Assembly (NCBI GenBank): GCA_037131955.1 | Contig: JBAXQC010000060.1 | Span: forward strand, 1 to 17,027 | From: CAIMMJ01 sp037131955 | Lineage (GTDB): Bacteria; Bacteroidota; Bacteroidia; UBA4408 | Direction: 5' to 3' | DNA length: 17,027 nucleotides | Shown here: positions 1 to 7,800 of the stretch, in pieces | Layout of the letters: each line of letters starts with the position of its first letter | How positions within the stretch are numbered: the stretch's first letter is position 1 | Program-made: the position numbers and the translations under genes | The notes under the pieces: model-generated | Database searches by the model: none | Told to the model about the DNA's origin: nothing | The model's input: the letters and a program-made list of their open reading frames with translations, nothing else

Positions 1-200
1 GCTGCTTTTTTTGCTACTGCTTTTTTAGGAGCTGCTGCTTTTTTTGCTACTGCTTTTTTAGGAGCTGTTGCTTTTTTTGCTACTACTTTTTTAGGAGCAG
101 CTGCTTTTTTTGCTACTGCTTTTTTTGGAGCAGCTGGTTTTTTTGCTACTACTTTTTTAGCAGCTGGTTTTTTAGCAGCTGGTTTTTTAGCAGCTGGTTT
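1..200 (-). repeat. In-frame tandem repeats (33-bp and 15-bp units) inside the H1-like gene
   Basis: Positions 1-152 hold four full copies and one partial copy of a 33-bp unit, which encodes an 11-residue Lys/Ala/Pro motif. Positions 153-200 hold three copies of a shorter 15-bp unit encoding KPAAK. Copies differ by a few substitutions, such as GCA/GTA and GCT/ACT codon changes. Unit lengths are multiples of three, so gain or loss of copies would keep the frame. Confidence 0.85.
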
Positions 201-221
201 TGTTGTTTTTTTTGTGGCCAT
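1..221 (-). CDS. Histone H1-like Lys/Ala/Pro-rich repeat protein, 5' part only
   Basis: This is the N-terminal 73 codons of a minus-strand gene that runs off the left edge; no stop is reached. The ATG at 221-219 begins MATKKTTK. It is followed by three KPAAK-type units (residues 8-23) and then four full copies plus a partial copy of an 11-residue unit of the form AVAKKAAAPKK. The composition is almost only Lys, Ala, Pro and Val, as in the C-terminal tails of histone H1, Chlamydia Hc1-like proteins and AlgP. Such tails bind DNA nonspecifically through charge, so a nucleoid-associated role is inferred. It lies 259 bases downstream of tex on the same strand. That AT-rich gap has one -7-like octamer on the minus strand (376-383) but no correctly spaced -33 element. 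The repeat content makes length polymorphism likely. A ribosomal or RNA-binding protein with a basic tail cannot be excluded, because the rest of the protein is missing. Confidence 0.75.
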   Translation of the reverse strand, partial: MATKKTTKPAAKKPAAKKPAAKKVVAKKPAAPKKAVAKKAAAPKKVVAKKATAPKKAVAKKAAAPKKAVAKKA

Positions 222-480
222 TTTTTTTGTTTTTAAAGGTCCATTATTTAATTAGTTGATACAAAGAAAATGAATTGATTAACACTACAAAAGTTTTTAA
301 GCATAAAAATTATTAACACAATTTTGTTAGTTATCAACTTTTTATTTTTTTAATTGAAAACGAAAAACTAAAACACAAATTTATTATTAAAATTTTAAAT
401 TTTAAAAAACTCTGTATGCATTAATTTTACAAGTGTTTTAAAGGTTAATCAATTTTTATATTTTAATTTTCAAAAAATAA

Positions 481-2619
481 TTAGAGCATAGAAATTAATT
501 CTAGTTGAATTCTTTTTCGATCAATTTCTACCGAGAATATTTTTACAAGTACAATTTGATTCATAGAAATAATTTCAATTGGTGATGAAATAAAGTTAGA
601 AGATAATTTACTAATATGAATTAAACCATTTACTTGAACACCAATATCCACAAAACATCCAAACGCTGTAATATTGGTAACTATGCCTTCTAGCTCCATT
701 CCTTCGTGCAAATGATTTATACTTGTAACATCTTTTTTAAACTTAACTCTTCTACTTTTTTTTCTAATTTCTTTTCCAGGCTCTTTTATTTCTTCTACGA
801 TATCTAAAAATGTTTCCTTACCAACTTCACTTGAATAATATTTTTCAAAATTTACAGAATCTATTTTTAATTTTAATTGATTGAAATCGTGTTTAACAAT
901 GCCTAATTCCTTTTTAATTTCATCAACAATTGAATAATGTTCTGGGTGAATTCTTGTTGAATCCAGAGGGTTTTCGGCATTTTCTATTTTTAAAAATCCG
1001 GCAGAAAGTAAAAACTTATTATCTCCTAATCCCTCAATTTTTAAAAGTTCCATTCTATTTTTAAATCTTCCGTTTACTTTTCTATAATCTACAATTTTAG
1101 TTGCAAGAGAGTCGTTAATTCCTGAAACATATTTTAATAAATACTTTCCTGCACTGTTTATATTTACTCCTACCTGATTTACGCAATTAGAAACCACTTG
1201 CTCTAGTTTTTCTTGCAATAATTTTTGGTCAACTAAATGCTGGTACTGTCCTACTCCAATTGCTTTAGGATCTATCTTCACTAATTCTGCCATAGGATTT
1301 AATAAACGTCTTCCAATAGAAATTGCTCCTCTAACAGTTACATCAAAATTTGGAAATTCTTCTCTAGCGGCGGAAGAAGCAGAATAAACAGAAGCACCAC
1401 TTTCGTTTACCATAACTAAATTAAGTTCTTTTATTTTTAATCTTTCAATTATAGTTTGTAGTTCTCTGCCCCCTTTTCCATTTCCAATTGCGATAGTTTT
1501 TATTTTATAAATCTCTAGTTTATTTAAAATTTTAGAAACTGCCTCTTTTTGTTTTTCAAAAGGAAATATTGTTTCGTTTACTTCAATATCTCCTTGAGCG
1601 TTTAGCACAACCATCTTGCACCCCGAGCGAAAACCGGGATCAATTGCCATTATTGGTTGCTCTTCAATTGGCGCCGCCAAAAGAATTTGTTTTAGATTTC
1701 CGGCAAATATTTCAATTGAAACTTCATCTGCAATTTCTTTGTAATGGTTTAATGTTTCGTTCTCGAGCGAAGGCTGCAAAAGTCTTTTGTAGGAATCTTT
1801 GATGCATTCCAAATAGAATTCTGAATTTCTATTTATTGATTTTTGATTGGCATATTTAAACGTATCAATCATTGATTTTTCAATCATAAAAAATTCTGGT
1901 TCAACTTTTACTCTTAGGTATTTTTCTTCATACCCTTTTAAAATAGCCAATAAGCGATGAGCTGGAATTTTTTTTATTGGTTGCGTAAAATCAAAATAAT
2001 CTTTAAAGTTTTGTGCCTCTTCTTTTTTTGTAGAGATTACATTGGAGTGTAAAATTCCTTTCTCTCTAAATAATTCTCTCACTCTTTTTCTTACTTCTGC
2101 ACTTTCATTTATCCACTTGGCAACAATTTTTTGAGCCCCTTCTATAGCTTCATCAATATTAAGCTGCAATCTATTTTGAGCAATAAATTCATTTGTCAAC
2201 TTAGAATCGTCGCCCTTTAAATTAAACAATAAAATTTTTGCAAGCGGCTCAAGTCCTTTTTCAATGGCTATATCGGCCAGAGTTTTTCTTTGCTTTTTAA
2301 ATGGAATGTAAAAATCTTCAACTTCTTCAATCGTTTCGCATGCATCAAGCAATGATATTAAATTATGGTTATTATTATCTAAGGACTCAAGCACTTGAAG
2401 TACATACTTTTTTCTATCAATAAGGCTTTCCTCTTTTTTTATAGAGTTAATTACTGTTTCAATTTCAACTTCATTTAATGATCCGGTCTGTTCTTTTCTG
2501 TATCTTGAAATAAATGGAATTGTAAACCCTTGTTTATTTAATTGGTAAACGGCTTTTGCCTGTGTAATTTTTACACTTGAACTTAAGGCAATCTTTTCGA
2601 ATGATATGTTTGTATTCAA
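481..2619 (-). CDS. tex: Tex family S1 RNA-binding transcription accessory protein
   Basis: 712 residues, slightly shorter than the roughly 770-785 of proteobacterial Tex. The family domains appear in order. The N-terminal helical region carries PFISRYRKEQTG (about 35-46). A YqgF-like RNase H fold is at about 321-445, with AIDPGFRSG and VNESGASVYSAS. A helix-hairpin-helix region follows at about 487-550, after IGVGQYQH. A C-terminal S1 domain spans about 637-708 (GIVTNITAFGCFVDIG). Tex is a cytoplasmic nucleic-acid-binding protein that affects transcription and RNA metabolism. The first codon is TTG at 2619-2617. No ATG occurs in frame before residue 245, and the residues right after the TTG align with the usual Tex N-terminus, so TTG is the most likely start. 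The gene lies 47 bases below ccmF, but a terminator separates the two. Its function relative to the ccm genes is probably unrelated. Confidence 0.95.
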   Translation of the reverse strand: MNTNISFEKIALSSSVKITQAKAVYQLNKQGFTIPFISRYRKEQTGSLNEVEIETVINSIKKEESLIDRKKYVLQVLESLDNNNHNLISLLDACETIEEVEDFYIPFKKQRKTLADIAIEKGLEPLAKILLFNLKGDDSKLTNEFIAQNRLQLNIDEAIEGAQKIVAKWINESAEVRKRVRELFREKGILHSNVISTKKEEAQNFKDYFDFTQPIKKIPAHRLLAILKGYEEKYLRVKVEPEFFMIEKSMIDTFKYANQKSINRNSEFYLECIKDSYKRLLQPSLENETLNHYKEIADEVSIEIFAGNLKQILLAAPIEEQPIMAIDPGFRSGCKMVVLNAQGDIEVNETIFPFEKQKEAVSKILNKLEIYKIKTIAIGNGKGGRELQTIIERLKIKELNLVMVNESGASVYSASSAAREEFPNFDVTVRGAISIGRRLLNPMAELVKIDPKAIGVGQYQHLVDQKLLQEKLEQVVSNCVNQVGVNINSAGKYLLKYVSGINDSLATKIVDYRKVNGRFKNRMELLKIEGLGDNKFLLSAGFLKIENAENPLDSTRIHPEHYSIVDEIKKELGIVKHDFNQLKLKIDSVNFEKYYSSEVGKETFLDIVEEIKEPGKEIRKKSRRVKFKKDVTSINHLHEGMELEGIVTNITAFGCFVDIGVQVNGLIHISKLSSNFISSPIEIISMNQIVLVKIFSVEIDRKRIQLELISML

Positions 2620-2650
2620 AATAAAATAATTTGATTGTAAATAAAGAAAT

Positions 2651-2675
2651 AAAAAAAGAACTTAATTTAGTTCTT
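2651..2675 (-). terminator. Intrinsic terminator overlapping the ccmF stop codon
   Basis: On the minus strand a perfect 7-bp hairpin (AAGAACT / AGTTCTT, plus-strand arms 2669-2675 and 2656-2662, 6-nt loop) is followed by a run of seven T (plus-strand A run 2651-2657). The upstream arm contains the last two ccmF codons and the first base of the TAA stop. The stem is AT-rich, so it may be leaky. It marks the end of the ccmCDEF transcript. Confidence 0.6.
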
Positions 2676-5081
2676 CATTAAACGTCCTACAACTGCCATC
2701 ATTGTTCCAATAATCATTATTAGGCAACCCATCCACAATAAATTTATGTAGGGGAAAATAATTGCCTTCATAACAATAAATTTTGAAGCAGCATCTTCTT
2801 TTTCGGCAACAACAATATCAACTTTTCCGGTTTCGGGATCTAATCCTGTAAAATCAAATTTTAATCCTAAAGTATCAATTTTAGAAGAAATAGAATTGGT
2901 TAGGTTTCCAGAAATTACAAAAATTGGATAAGCATATCTCACTTGGCTTTTTACATCAATTACTCTAATTTTTGCACCAACAGCAATATCTGAATCAGAT
3001 AAATTAAATTGTTCTTTTTTTACATCTTTAAACAATGCATCTAAAATTACTATACTATTTGCAGTAAAAATTGTGTCTCCTGTTGCAATAGAATGGTTAG
3101 TAGTATTTTTATAATCTTGGCTACTTTCTTCTTCTCCTTTTAATTGGCTTAAATCGGCATACGTAATATGAGTGTAAACATCTTTGTTCCAATAGTGCCT
3201 TGTATCGGGTTCTGCAGCATTTCCCATTTTTGGATTTGTTTGAACAAATGGTTTTAGTGCAAACTCAAATTTTAGCTTTCCATTTTCTTGTTTAGAAAAA
3301 TAATCAACTTGAAAATAGTGGTTTAATCCTTCTTGTGTTTTTCCTTTAAATGCAACATAATAGGGACCCATTTTTAGAGTATCGCCAATTCTAAGTAAAA
3401 TATTTTCGGCATTATTAAAATCTTTCCCAAGTTTACTTACATCTAATCCGCTGCTGTTTCTGCTAATTACTTCACTTTTAGAAGTAGAAATTAATGCACC
3501 CAACAAAAGCATAGAAATACCGATGTGTGCAATAGAAGCACCACCTTTGTATAATTTATTTTTTACTTTTTTTACAAAATAATCTAAATTAGAGATGCAA
3601 GAAAACAAAGAGGTAAATAATAATGCTGCATAAAAAGGTTTTGTTAATTCTAATTGCCAAACAAACAACATTGCTAAACCAAGAGATACAAAAAATGAGA
3701 ACGAAAGAGATTTAAAAAATTCTTTAGAATTGGTTGATTTGTATTTTAGGAATTGAGTAAATGCTATGAGCAAACATATAAGAATAGCAATTGGTACTTG
3801 CCAAGAATTATAGTGTTCTATTGGCTTTGCAGGAGGAGCTAAATTTGACGAAAATATTTTATTAATTACAGGAATGGATGTACTAAATATAATCTGAAAA
3901 GCGGAGATCAATAAAATTAGAGCGCCAACAAACATCCAAAATTCTCTTGAAAAAATACTTTCTTCTTTTTCATCTGATTTGAATGCATTCCTATTTCTGA
4001 TGAGTAGAAAAAATGAAAGAAAAATATAACACAACAAATAAATTAACAACTGACCGCTCATTCCTAAATCAGTGAAAGCATGAACAGATGTATTGCCAAG
4101 GATACCGCTTCGTGTAAGGAAAGTAGAATAAAGAATTAAAATAAACGTAAGACATGTAAGGATAAATACTGAAAGCAAAGAGGAACCCTTATTTTTATTT
4201 ATAAGCATTAGATGTCCAGCTCCAACTAATGTTAACCATGGAACTAAGGAAGCATTTTCTACAGGATCCCAAGCCCAAAAACCTCCAAAACTTAGAGACT
4301 CGTAGGCCCAAGCACCACCCATTAAAATTCCTGTACCTAAAATTGCAATGCAAACAAACGTCCAAGGCAAAGCAGGCTTTAACCAAGAGTGCAAATCTCT
4401 TTTCCACAGTCCGGCAATTGCATAAGCAAAAGGAATAAGTGTTAATGCAAATCCTAAAAATAATGTAGGAGGATGAATAGTCATCCAGTAATTTTGAAGC
4501 AAAGGATTTAAACCTCTACCGTCTAAATTCTCTAGATAGTTTGCCACTTTTGTAAATGGTAAATTGCTGAATTCTGGATGTTCTCTTAACAATAAAAACG
4601 GATTACTACCAATTCTGTAGTCAAAAACAAAAACTCCCAATAGCATAGAAGATAAAAACACCTGAACGCTGCTAACAACAGTCATTACTGGAGCTTGAAA
4701 TGAATCTGAAATTTTAAGTAAAATATTACCAAGTATTATATGCCAAAAACTCCACAACAAAAAACTTCCTTCCTGTCCTTCCCAAAAGCAAGATAACATG
4801 TACCTCATAGGAAGAATTTTAGAGGAATGTTGCCATACATATTGGTACTCAAAATAATGATTCATAATCATTATAAAAAGAGTAACAATAATGCCGATTA
4901 CAGAAAAAGAATGAATTCTAAAACTTAGTCGTGCTAATTTTAACCACGAATTTTCTAAAGTATTTTTTGCAGCAGAGAAAAAAGAAACTGTTGCTAAAAT
5001 TGAAAAAACGAAAGAAAGAATTACAAAAAAATTTCCTAATTGCCCAGGGAGGAGATGTTCACCAATGAATTTAATTTCCAT
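2667..5081 (-). CDS. ccmF: Cytochrome c maturation protein CcmF (heme lyase core subunit)
   Basis: 804-residue polytopic membrane protein with about a dozen or more hydrophobic segments. CcmF receives heme from holo-CcmE and attaches it to apocytochrome c at the outer face of the cytoplasmic membrane. The WWD signature is at residues 255-283 (GGFWAWDPVENASLVPWL). All four histidines expected from E. coli CcmF can be placed: H203 in TIHPPTLFLG and H335 in SVHAF (periplasmic), and H290 and H519 (AHIG) in membrane segments (heme b ligands). The last periplasmic loop, about residues 535-770, is roughly 235 residues, compared with roughly 115 in E. coli, and this accounts for the extra length over the usual ~650. 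The start ATG lies 19 bases after the ccmE stop. It is read as the last gene of ccmCDEF. The WWD motif is shared with System II CcsA, but the neighbouring ccmC and ccmE and the four-histidine pattern favour CcmF. Confidence 0.93.
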   Translation of the reverse strand: MEIKFIGEHLLPGQLGNFFVILSFVFSILATVSFFSAAKNTLENSWLKLARLSFRIHSFSVIGIIVTLFIMIMNHYFEYQYVWQHSSKILPMRYMLSCFWEGQEGSFLLWSFWHIILGNILLKISDSFQAPVMTVVSSVQVFLSSMLLGVFVFDYRIGSNPFLLLREHPEFSNLPFTKVANYLENLDGRGLNPLLQNYWMTIHPPTLFLGFALTLIPFAYAIAGLWKRDLHSWLKPALPWTFVCIAILGTGILMGGAWAYESLSFGGFWAWDPVENASLVPWLTLVGAGHLMLINKNKGSSLLSVFILTCLTFILILYSTFLTRSGILGNTSVHAFTDLGMSGQLLIYLLCYIFLSFFLLIRNRNAFKSDEKEESIFSREFWMFVGALILLISAFQIIFSTSIPVINKIFSSNLAPPAKPIEHYNSWQVPIAILICLLIAFTQFLKYKSTNSKEFFKSLSFSFFVSLGLAMLFVWQLELTKPFYAALLFTSLFSCISNLDYFVKKVKNKLYKGGASIAHIGISMLLLGALISTSKSEVISRNSSGLDVSKLGKDFNNAENILLRIGDTLKMGPYYVAFKGKTQEGLNHYFQVDYFSKQENGKLKFEFALKPFVQTNPKMGNAAEPDTRHYWNKDVYTHITYADLSQLKGEEESSQDYKNTTNHSIATGDTIFTANSIVILDALFKDVKKEQFNLSDSDIAVGAKIRVIDVKSQVRYAYPIFVISGNLTNSISSKIDTLGLKFDFTGLDPETGKVDIVVAEKEDAASKFIVMKAIIFPYINLLWMGCLIMIIGTMMAVVGRLMKN

Positions 5082-5100
5082 TAAAAAAGTTTATGCTGTT

Positions 5101-5505
5101 TTATTTTGAGTTTGAAGCAACTTCAATTTCAGTTTGTCCGTTGTTATATTTTGAAGGACATTTCATTAAAATTTTGTCGGCATAAAATTGCTCTCCGTGA
5201 TATTTTCCTGTAATTACAATTTGTTCTGACCTTTCAAAATCCTGAGGTTTACTTCCATTATAAATTACTTTAGTTTCTAGCCCTGCATTATCAATTAAGT
5301 AAAACGAAAAAAGATTTGCATTTTCTTGTGGATTAAACTCTAGCGCTTTTTCTTTATTTAATTTTCCAACCACATGAAAAACTTCATCTTGATTTTTTTT
5401 TGCTTCGGCAAAATTAGCATAAGTGCTAGAATCGGAAACTGTGGCCAATATAACTCCTATTGTGCAAGCAATTAATACAATGGTTATGATGTGAATTTTC
5501 TTCAT
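5101..5505 (-). CDS. ccmE: Heme chaperone CcmE, CxxxY type
   Basis: 134 residues. A single N-terminal membrane anchor (about 5-23) is followed by a periplasmic beta-barrel (OB-like) domain (about 38-115) with the family features FHVVGKLN, FYLIDN, VIYNG and IVITGKYHGEQFYADKILMKCPSKY. CcmE covalently binds heme delivered by CcmC and passes it to CcmF. In classical CcmE the attachment residue is a histidine in HxxxY; here the equivalent site reads C116-P-S-K-Y120. I checked this at the codon level (TGT from plus-strand aca at 5158-5160). CxxxY-type CcmE proteins are known from archaea and Desulfovibrio, where they belong to a variant Ccm pathway. The gene starts 3 bases after ccmD and ends 19 bases before ccmF, so it is almost certainly cotranscribed. 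Length and fold are normal and the reading frame is intact, so the change is not a truncation artefact. Confidence 0.93.
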   Translation of the reverse strand: MKKIHIITIVLIACTIGVILATVSDSSTYANFAEAKKNQDEVFHVVGKLNKEKALEFNPQENANLFSFYLIDNAGLETKVIYNGSKPQDFERSEQIVITGKYHGEQFYADKILMKCPSKYNNGQTEIEVASNSK

Positions 5506-5508
5506 TTA

Positions 5509-5751
5509 TTATTTTTTCAATTTTGCTTCTAAGTTGTTTATCTTTTTATTTAATACAACCAAATACGTTACAATGCCAAAAAAAATAATAAGAATAACAC
5601 CAACAACAACATAAATTTTTCCATTGCTTCTCATAACATCTGCCATTTCTATAGTTGCATTATTCTCTTGAGCCATTACAAAATTTTGTAGAAATAAAAA
5701 CGCAAGAATTAATAATTTTATTGAAGGACTAGATGTTATTTTTTTTGTCAT
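5509..5751 (-). CDS. ccmD: CcmD-family small membrane protein
   Basis: 80 residues. A signal-peptide-like N-terminus (about 1-28, ending VMAQ) is followed by a short polar stretch, one transmembrane helix (about 46-67, VVVGVILIIFFGIVTYLVVL) and a basic, coiled-coil-like tail (NKKINNLEAKLKK). CcmD is a small helper needed for release of holo-CcmE from the CcmABC complex. The call rests on the size, the single helix followed by a charged cytoplasmic tail, and the position between ccmC (19 bases upstream) and ccmE (3 bases downstream). The apparent cleavable signal peptide makes it longer than the proteobacterial form. Sequence identity to classical CcmD is too low to be decisive on its own. Confidence 0.8.
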   Translation of the reverse strand: MTKKITSSPSIKLLILAFLFLQNFVMAQENNATIEMADVMRSNGKIYVVVGVILIIFFGIVTYLVVLNKKINNLEAKLKK

Positions 5752-5770
5752 ATTTTTTCAATTTAAATTT

Positions 5771-6448
5771 TCAAAAATTATTGGCTGAATTAATTATTCT
5801 TTCAATTTTTTTAAGCTTTACTCCCATTTGCATCATCCAAACACCCAGCAAAGTCCACCCAAAAATTGCTGGATAAAAAATTGCTCTCATTTTACTGTCT
5901 AAATCGTACTGATTAAAACCGGGATTTCCTCCATTTCCTGGGTGTAATGAATCTGTCATTCTTGGTAAAATAAGTAAAAAAACTATTAACATCACATATG
6001 AAAAAATGTTGTAAATAGCAGAAATTCTAGCTTTTTTTTCTGGGTCGTCTATAGAGTTTCTTAAAACGATATATGCAAAATAAAAAAGCAAAGTTACCGC
6101 TGCGCCATTTAATTTTGGATCGCTCACCCACCAAGCGCCCCAAGTAAAATTTGCCCAAAGAGAACCGGTAGAAACTCCTAACAAGCCAAACATAACTCCC
6201 ACTTTTGATGACTCGTAGGCGATATCGTCTGTATCTATTTTTGAATTACCTAAATATTTTATGCTTTGATAGACTGAAATTGTTAACACAATAATCATTG
6301 CAAACCACATGGTTACGTGGAAATATAAATTTCTGATAGTTTCGTGCAAGATAACCAATGAAGGTACAGGAGAAATCAAGCCTGTAAATAAGGTATAGGC
6401 AACCAAAACAATTCCTAAATATTTCCACCAATTATTTTTTAAATCCAT
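5771..6448 (-). CDS. ccmC: Heme exporter/handling protein CcmC
   Basis: 225 residues with six hydrophobic segments. CcmC presents heme at the periplasmic face and loads it on CcmE. The WWD motif region is at residues 95-115 (GSLWANFTWGAWWVSDPKLNG). Two periplasmic histidines match the known axial ligand positions: H44 in LYFHVTMW and H169 in DSLHPG. The motif has Ser where most family members have Trp directly before the Asp (WWVSD instead of WWVWD). It is the first gene of the ccmCDEF run. No ccmB or ccmA precedes it; the upstream neighbour, 92 bases away, is the end of a DUF1015 gene. The start ATG at 6448 gives a normal N-terminus, and a -7-like promoter octamer sits 16 bases upstream. Confidence 0.93.
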   Translation of the reverse strand: MDLKNNWWKYLGIVLVAYTLFTGLISPVPSLVILHETIRNLYFHVTMWFAMIIVLTISVYQSIKYLGNSKIDTDDIAYESSKVGVMFGLLGVSTGSLWANFTWGAWWVSDPKLNGAAVTLLFYFAYIVLRNSIDDPEKKARISAIYNIFSYVMLIVFLLILPRMTDSLHPGNGGNPGFNQYDLDSKMRAIFYPAIFGWTLLGVWMMQMGVKLKKIERIINSANNF

Positions 6449-6464
6449 CTCTTTTTAGCGAGTG

Positions 6465-6472
6465 CAAAAATA
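6465..6472 (-). promoter_or_regulatory. Candidate Bacteroidota -7 element upstream of ccmC
   Basis: The minus strand reads TATTTTTG, a full match to the TAnnTTTG -7 consensus, placed so that transcription would start just ahead of the ccmC ATG. A TTG lies upstream (plus-strand 6486-6488), but the spacing is only 13 bases, short of the usual ~19. A perfect 10-bp palindrome AAGATATCTT lies further upstream at 6517-6526. In such AT-rich DNA, chance matches are common. Confidence 0.3.
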
Positions 6473-6540
6473 GTGAAATACTAGGCAATTTATACTATTT
6501 TAAAAGGAATTATGTTAAGATATCTTTCACAGTATTAAAA

Positions 6541-7797
6541 TCAATACCCTTCTTGGCTTAAATCATAAATTACGAGAGCACTTCTAAATTTTGGTTCTAT
6601 CCAAGTTGTTTTTGGAGGCATAATATTTCCAGTATCGGCAATGTTCTTTAGTTGATTTAAAGATACTGGATACAAACCAAAAGCAATTCTATATTTTCCA
6701 CTATCAACTAATTTTTTAAGCTCCTCTCCTTTTTTAATTCCGGGCACAAAACCTACTCTTTTGTCTGTTTTTAAATCTTTAATTCCAAAAACAGGATTCA
6801 AAAGCTGTTCCGAAAGAATTGATGAATCTAGGCTCTGGACCGGATTTTCTGGATTAAAAAATTGCGGTAAAATGTTTAGAGAATAAAAATTACCAGATAA
6901 ATACATGCTAAAATTATGCTGCCTCATTGATTGATATTCGTGAACGCCAACTTTCTTTACTTCAAATTTTTCTGATATTCTTTTTATTATTTCTTCATCA
7001 CTAATATCATTGGCAACTTTTACTACTCTGTTGTAATCAAAAATTTCTAAGTGTGTTTCCGAAAAAAAGATTCCCATGTAAAAATTAAAACCTTCATTGC
7101 CGTTGTAATTTGGTTTAAGACTTCTATGATATTGTCCCAATAAGGCAGAAGATGCTGAACGATGATGACCATCGGCAATGTAAACCGCACTTAATGTTTT
7201 AAATTTATTTTGTATAATTTCTACGTCTTCTTTTTTATTAATACACCACAATGTATGAGTTACATCATCGGTAGTAGTAAAAAAATTTTCATGAGATAAT
7301 AATTTAAACTTTTCTAGTTGCTTGTCCCATTCCTCATCTGCTGCGTAAGAAAAGCATACAGGCTCTGCATTAAAATCACAAATTTCTAAATACTCTTTTA
7401 GTTTATTTTCTTTTTCTGTTAAAGTTTGTTCGTGCAGTTTAATATTTCCATTAAAATAGTCGTCAATTGATATTGCGGCAATAATACCGGTGTATTTCCT
7501 CCCCCACTTTTCTTGTTGATAGAGATAATAAGAAGGTTGGGCATCTGCAATTAAATAATTCTTTTTTTTAAAATATAAGTATTTTTCTTTTATTAATAAA
7601 AGCTGTTCTCTGGAACCACTGCGGGGTTTTATTCCATCAACACTTTCTGGTTTAATAATGTGCAAAAAAGAAAAAGGATTTGTAATCATTTTTACATTCA
7701 TTTCTGCTTTTGAATATCTATCTATACTTTGAGAAACAATCAGGTGAACCTTATCTTTTGAAGGTCTTATTCCTCTAAAGGGTTTGATGTTGGCCAT
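6541..7797 (-). CDS. DUF1015 family protein, serA-linked
   Basis: 418 residues, the usual size for DUF1015 (PF06245), with no signal peptide or membrane segments. Family marks are the N-terminal IKPFRGIRP (4-12), the central YIADGHHRSASSALL (206-220) and the C-terminal MPPKTTWIEPK (393-403). The biochemical role is not established to my knowledge. The ADGHHR motif, with its acidic residue and paired histidines, looks like a catalytic or metal-binding site, but that is inference. It starts 3 bases after the serA-like stop codon, so the two genes are surely cotranscribed. The same pairing with serA/serC recurs in other bacteria, which points to a role in serine or phosphoserine metabolism. The gene appears complete and unbroken. 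Confidence 0.88.
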   Translation of the reverse strand: MANIKPFRGIRPSKDKVHLIVSQSIDRYSKAEMNVKMITNPFSFLHIIKPESVDGIKPRSGSREQLLLIKEKYLYFKKKNYLIADAQPSYYLYQQEKWGRKYTGIIAAISIDDYFNGNIKLHEQTLTEKENKLKEYLEICDFNAEPVCFSYAADEEWDKQLEKFKLLSHENFFTTTDDVTHTLWCINKKEDVEIIQNKFKTLSAVYIADGHHRSASSALLGQYHRSLKPNYNGNEGFNFYMGIFFSETHLEIFDYNRVVKVANDISDEEIIKRISEKFEVKKVGVHEYQSMRQHNFSMYLSGNFYSLNILPQFFNPENPVQSLDSSILSEQLLNPVFGIKDLKTDKRVGFVPGIKKGEELKKLVDSGKYRIAFGLYPVSLNQLKNIADTGNIMPPKTTWIEPKFRSALVIYDLSQEGY

Positions 7798-7800
7798 TTT

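Noticed and set aside
1..200. Regular 33-base repeats as a CRISPR array
   Set aside because: There are no unique spacers; repeats abut directly and encode an in-frame Lys/Ala/Pro protein pattern.
376..383. -7-like octamer TAAATTTG as a promoter for the H1-like gene
   Set aside because: No TTG lies at the expected distance and the region is so AT-rich that such matches are expected by chance.
2667..5081. System II CcsA/CcsBA in place of CcmF
   Set aside because: The WWD motif is shared, but adjacent ccmC, ccmD and ccmE and the four CcmF-type histidines fit System I.
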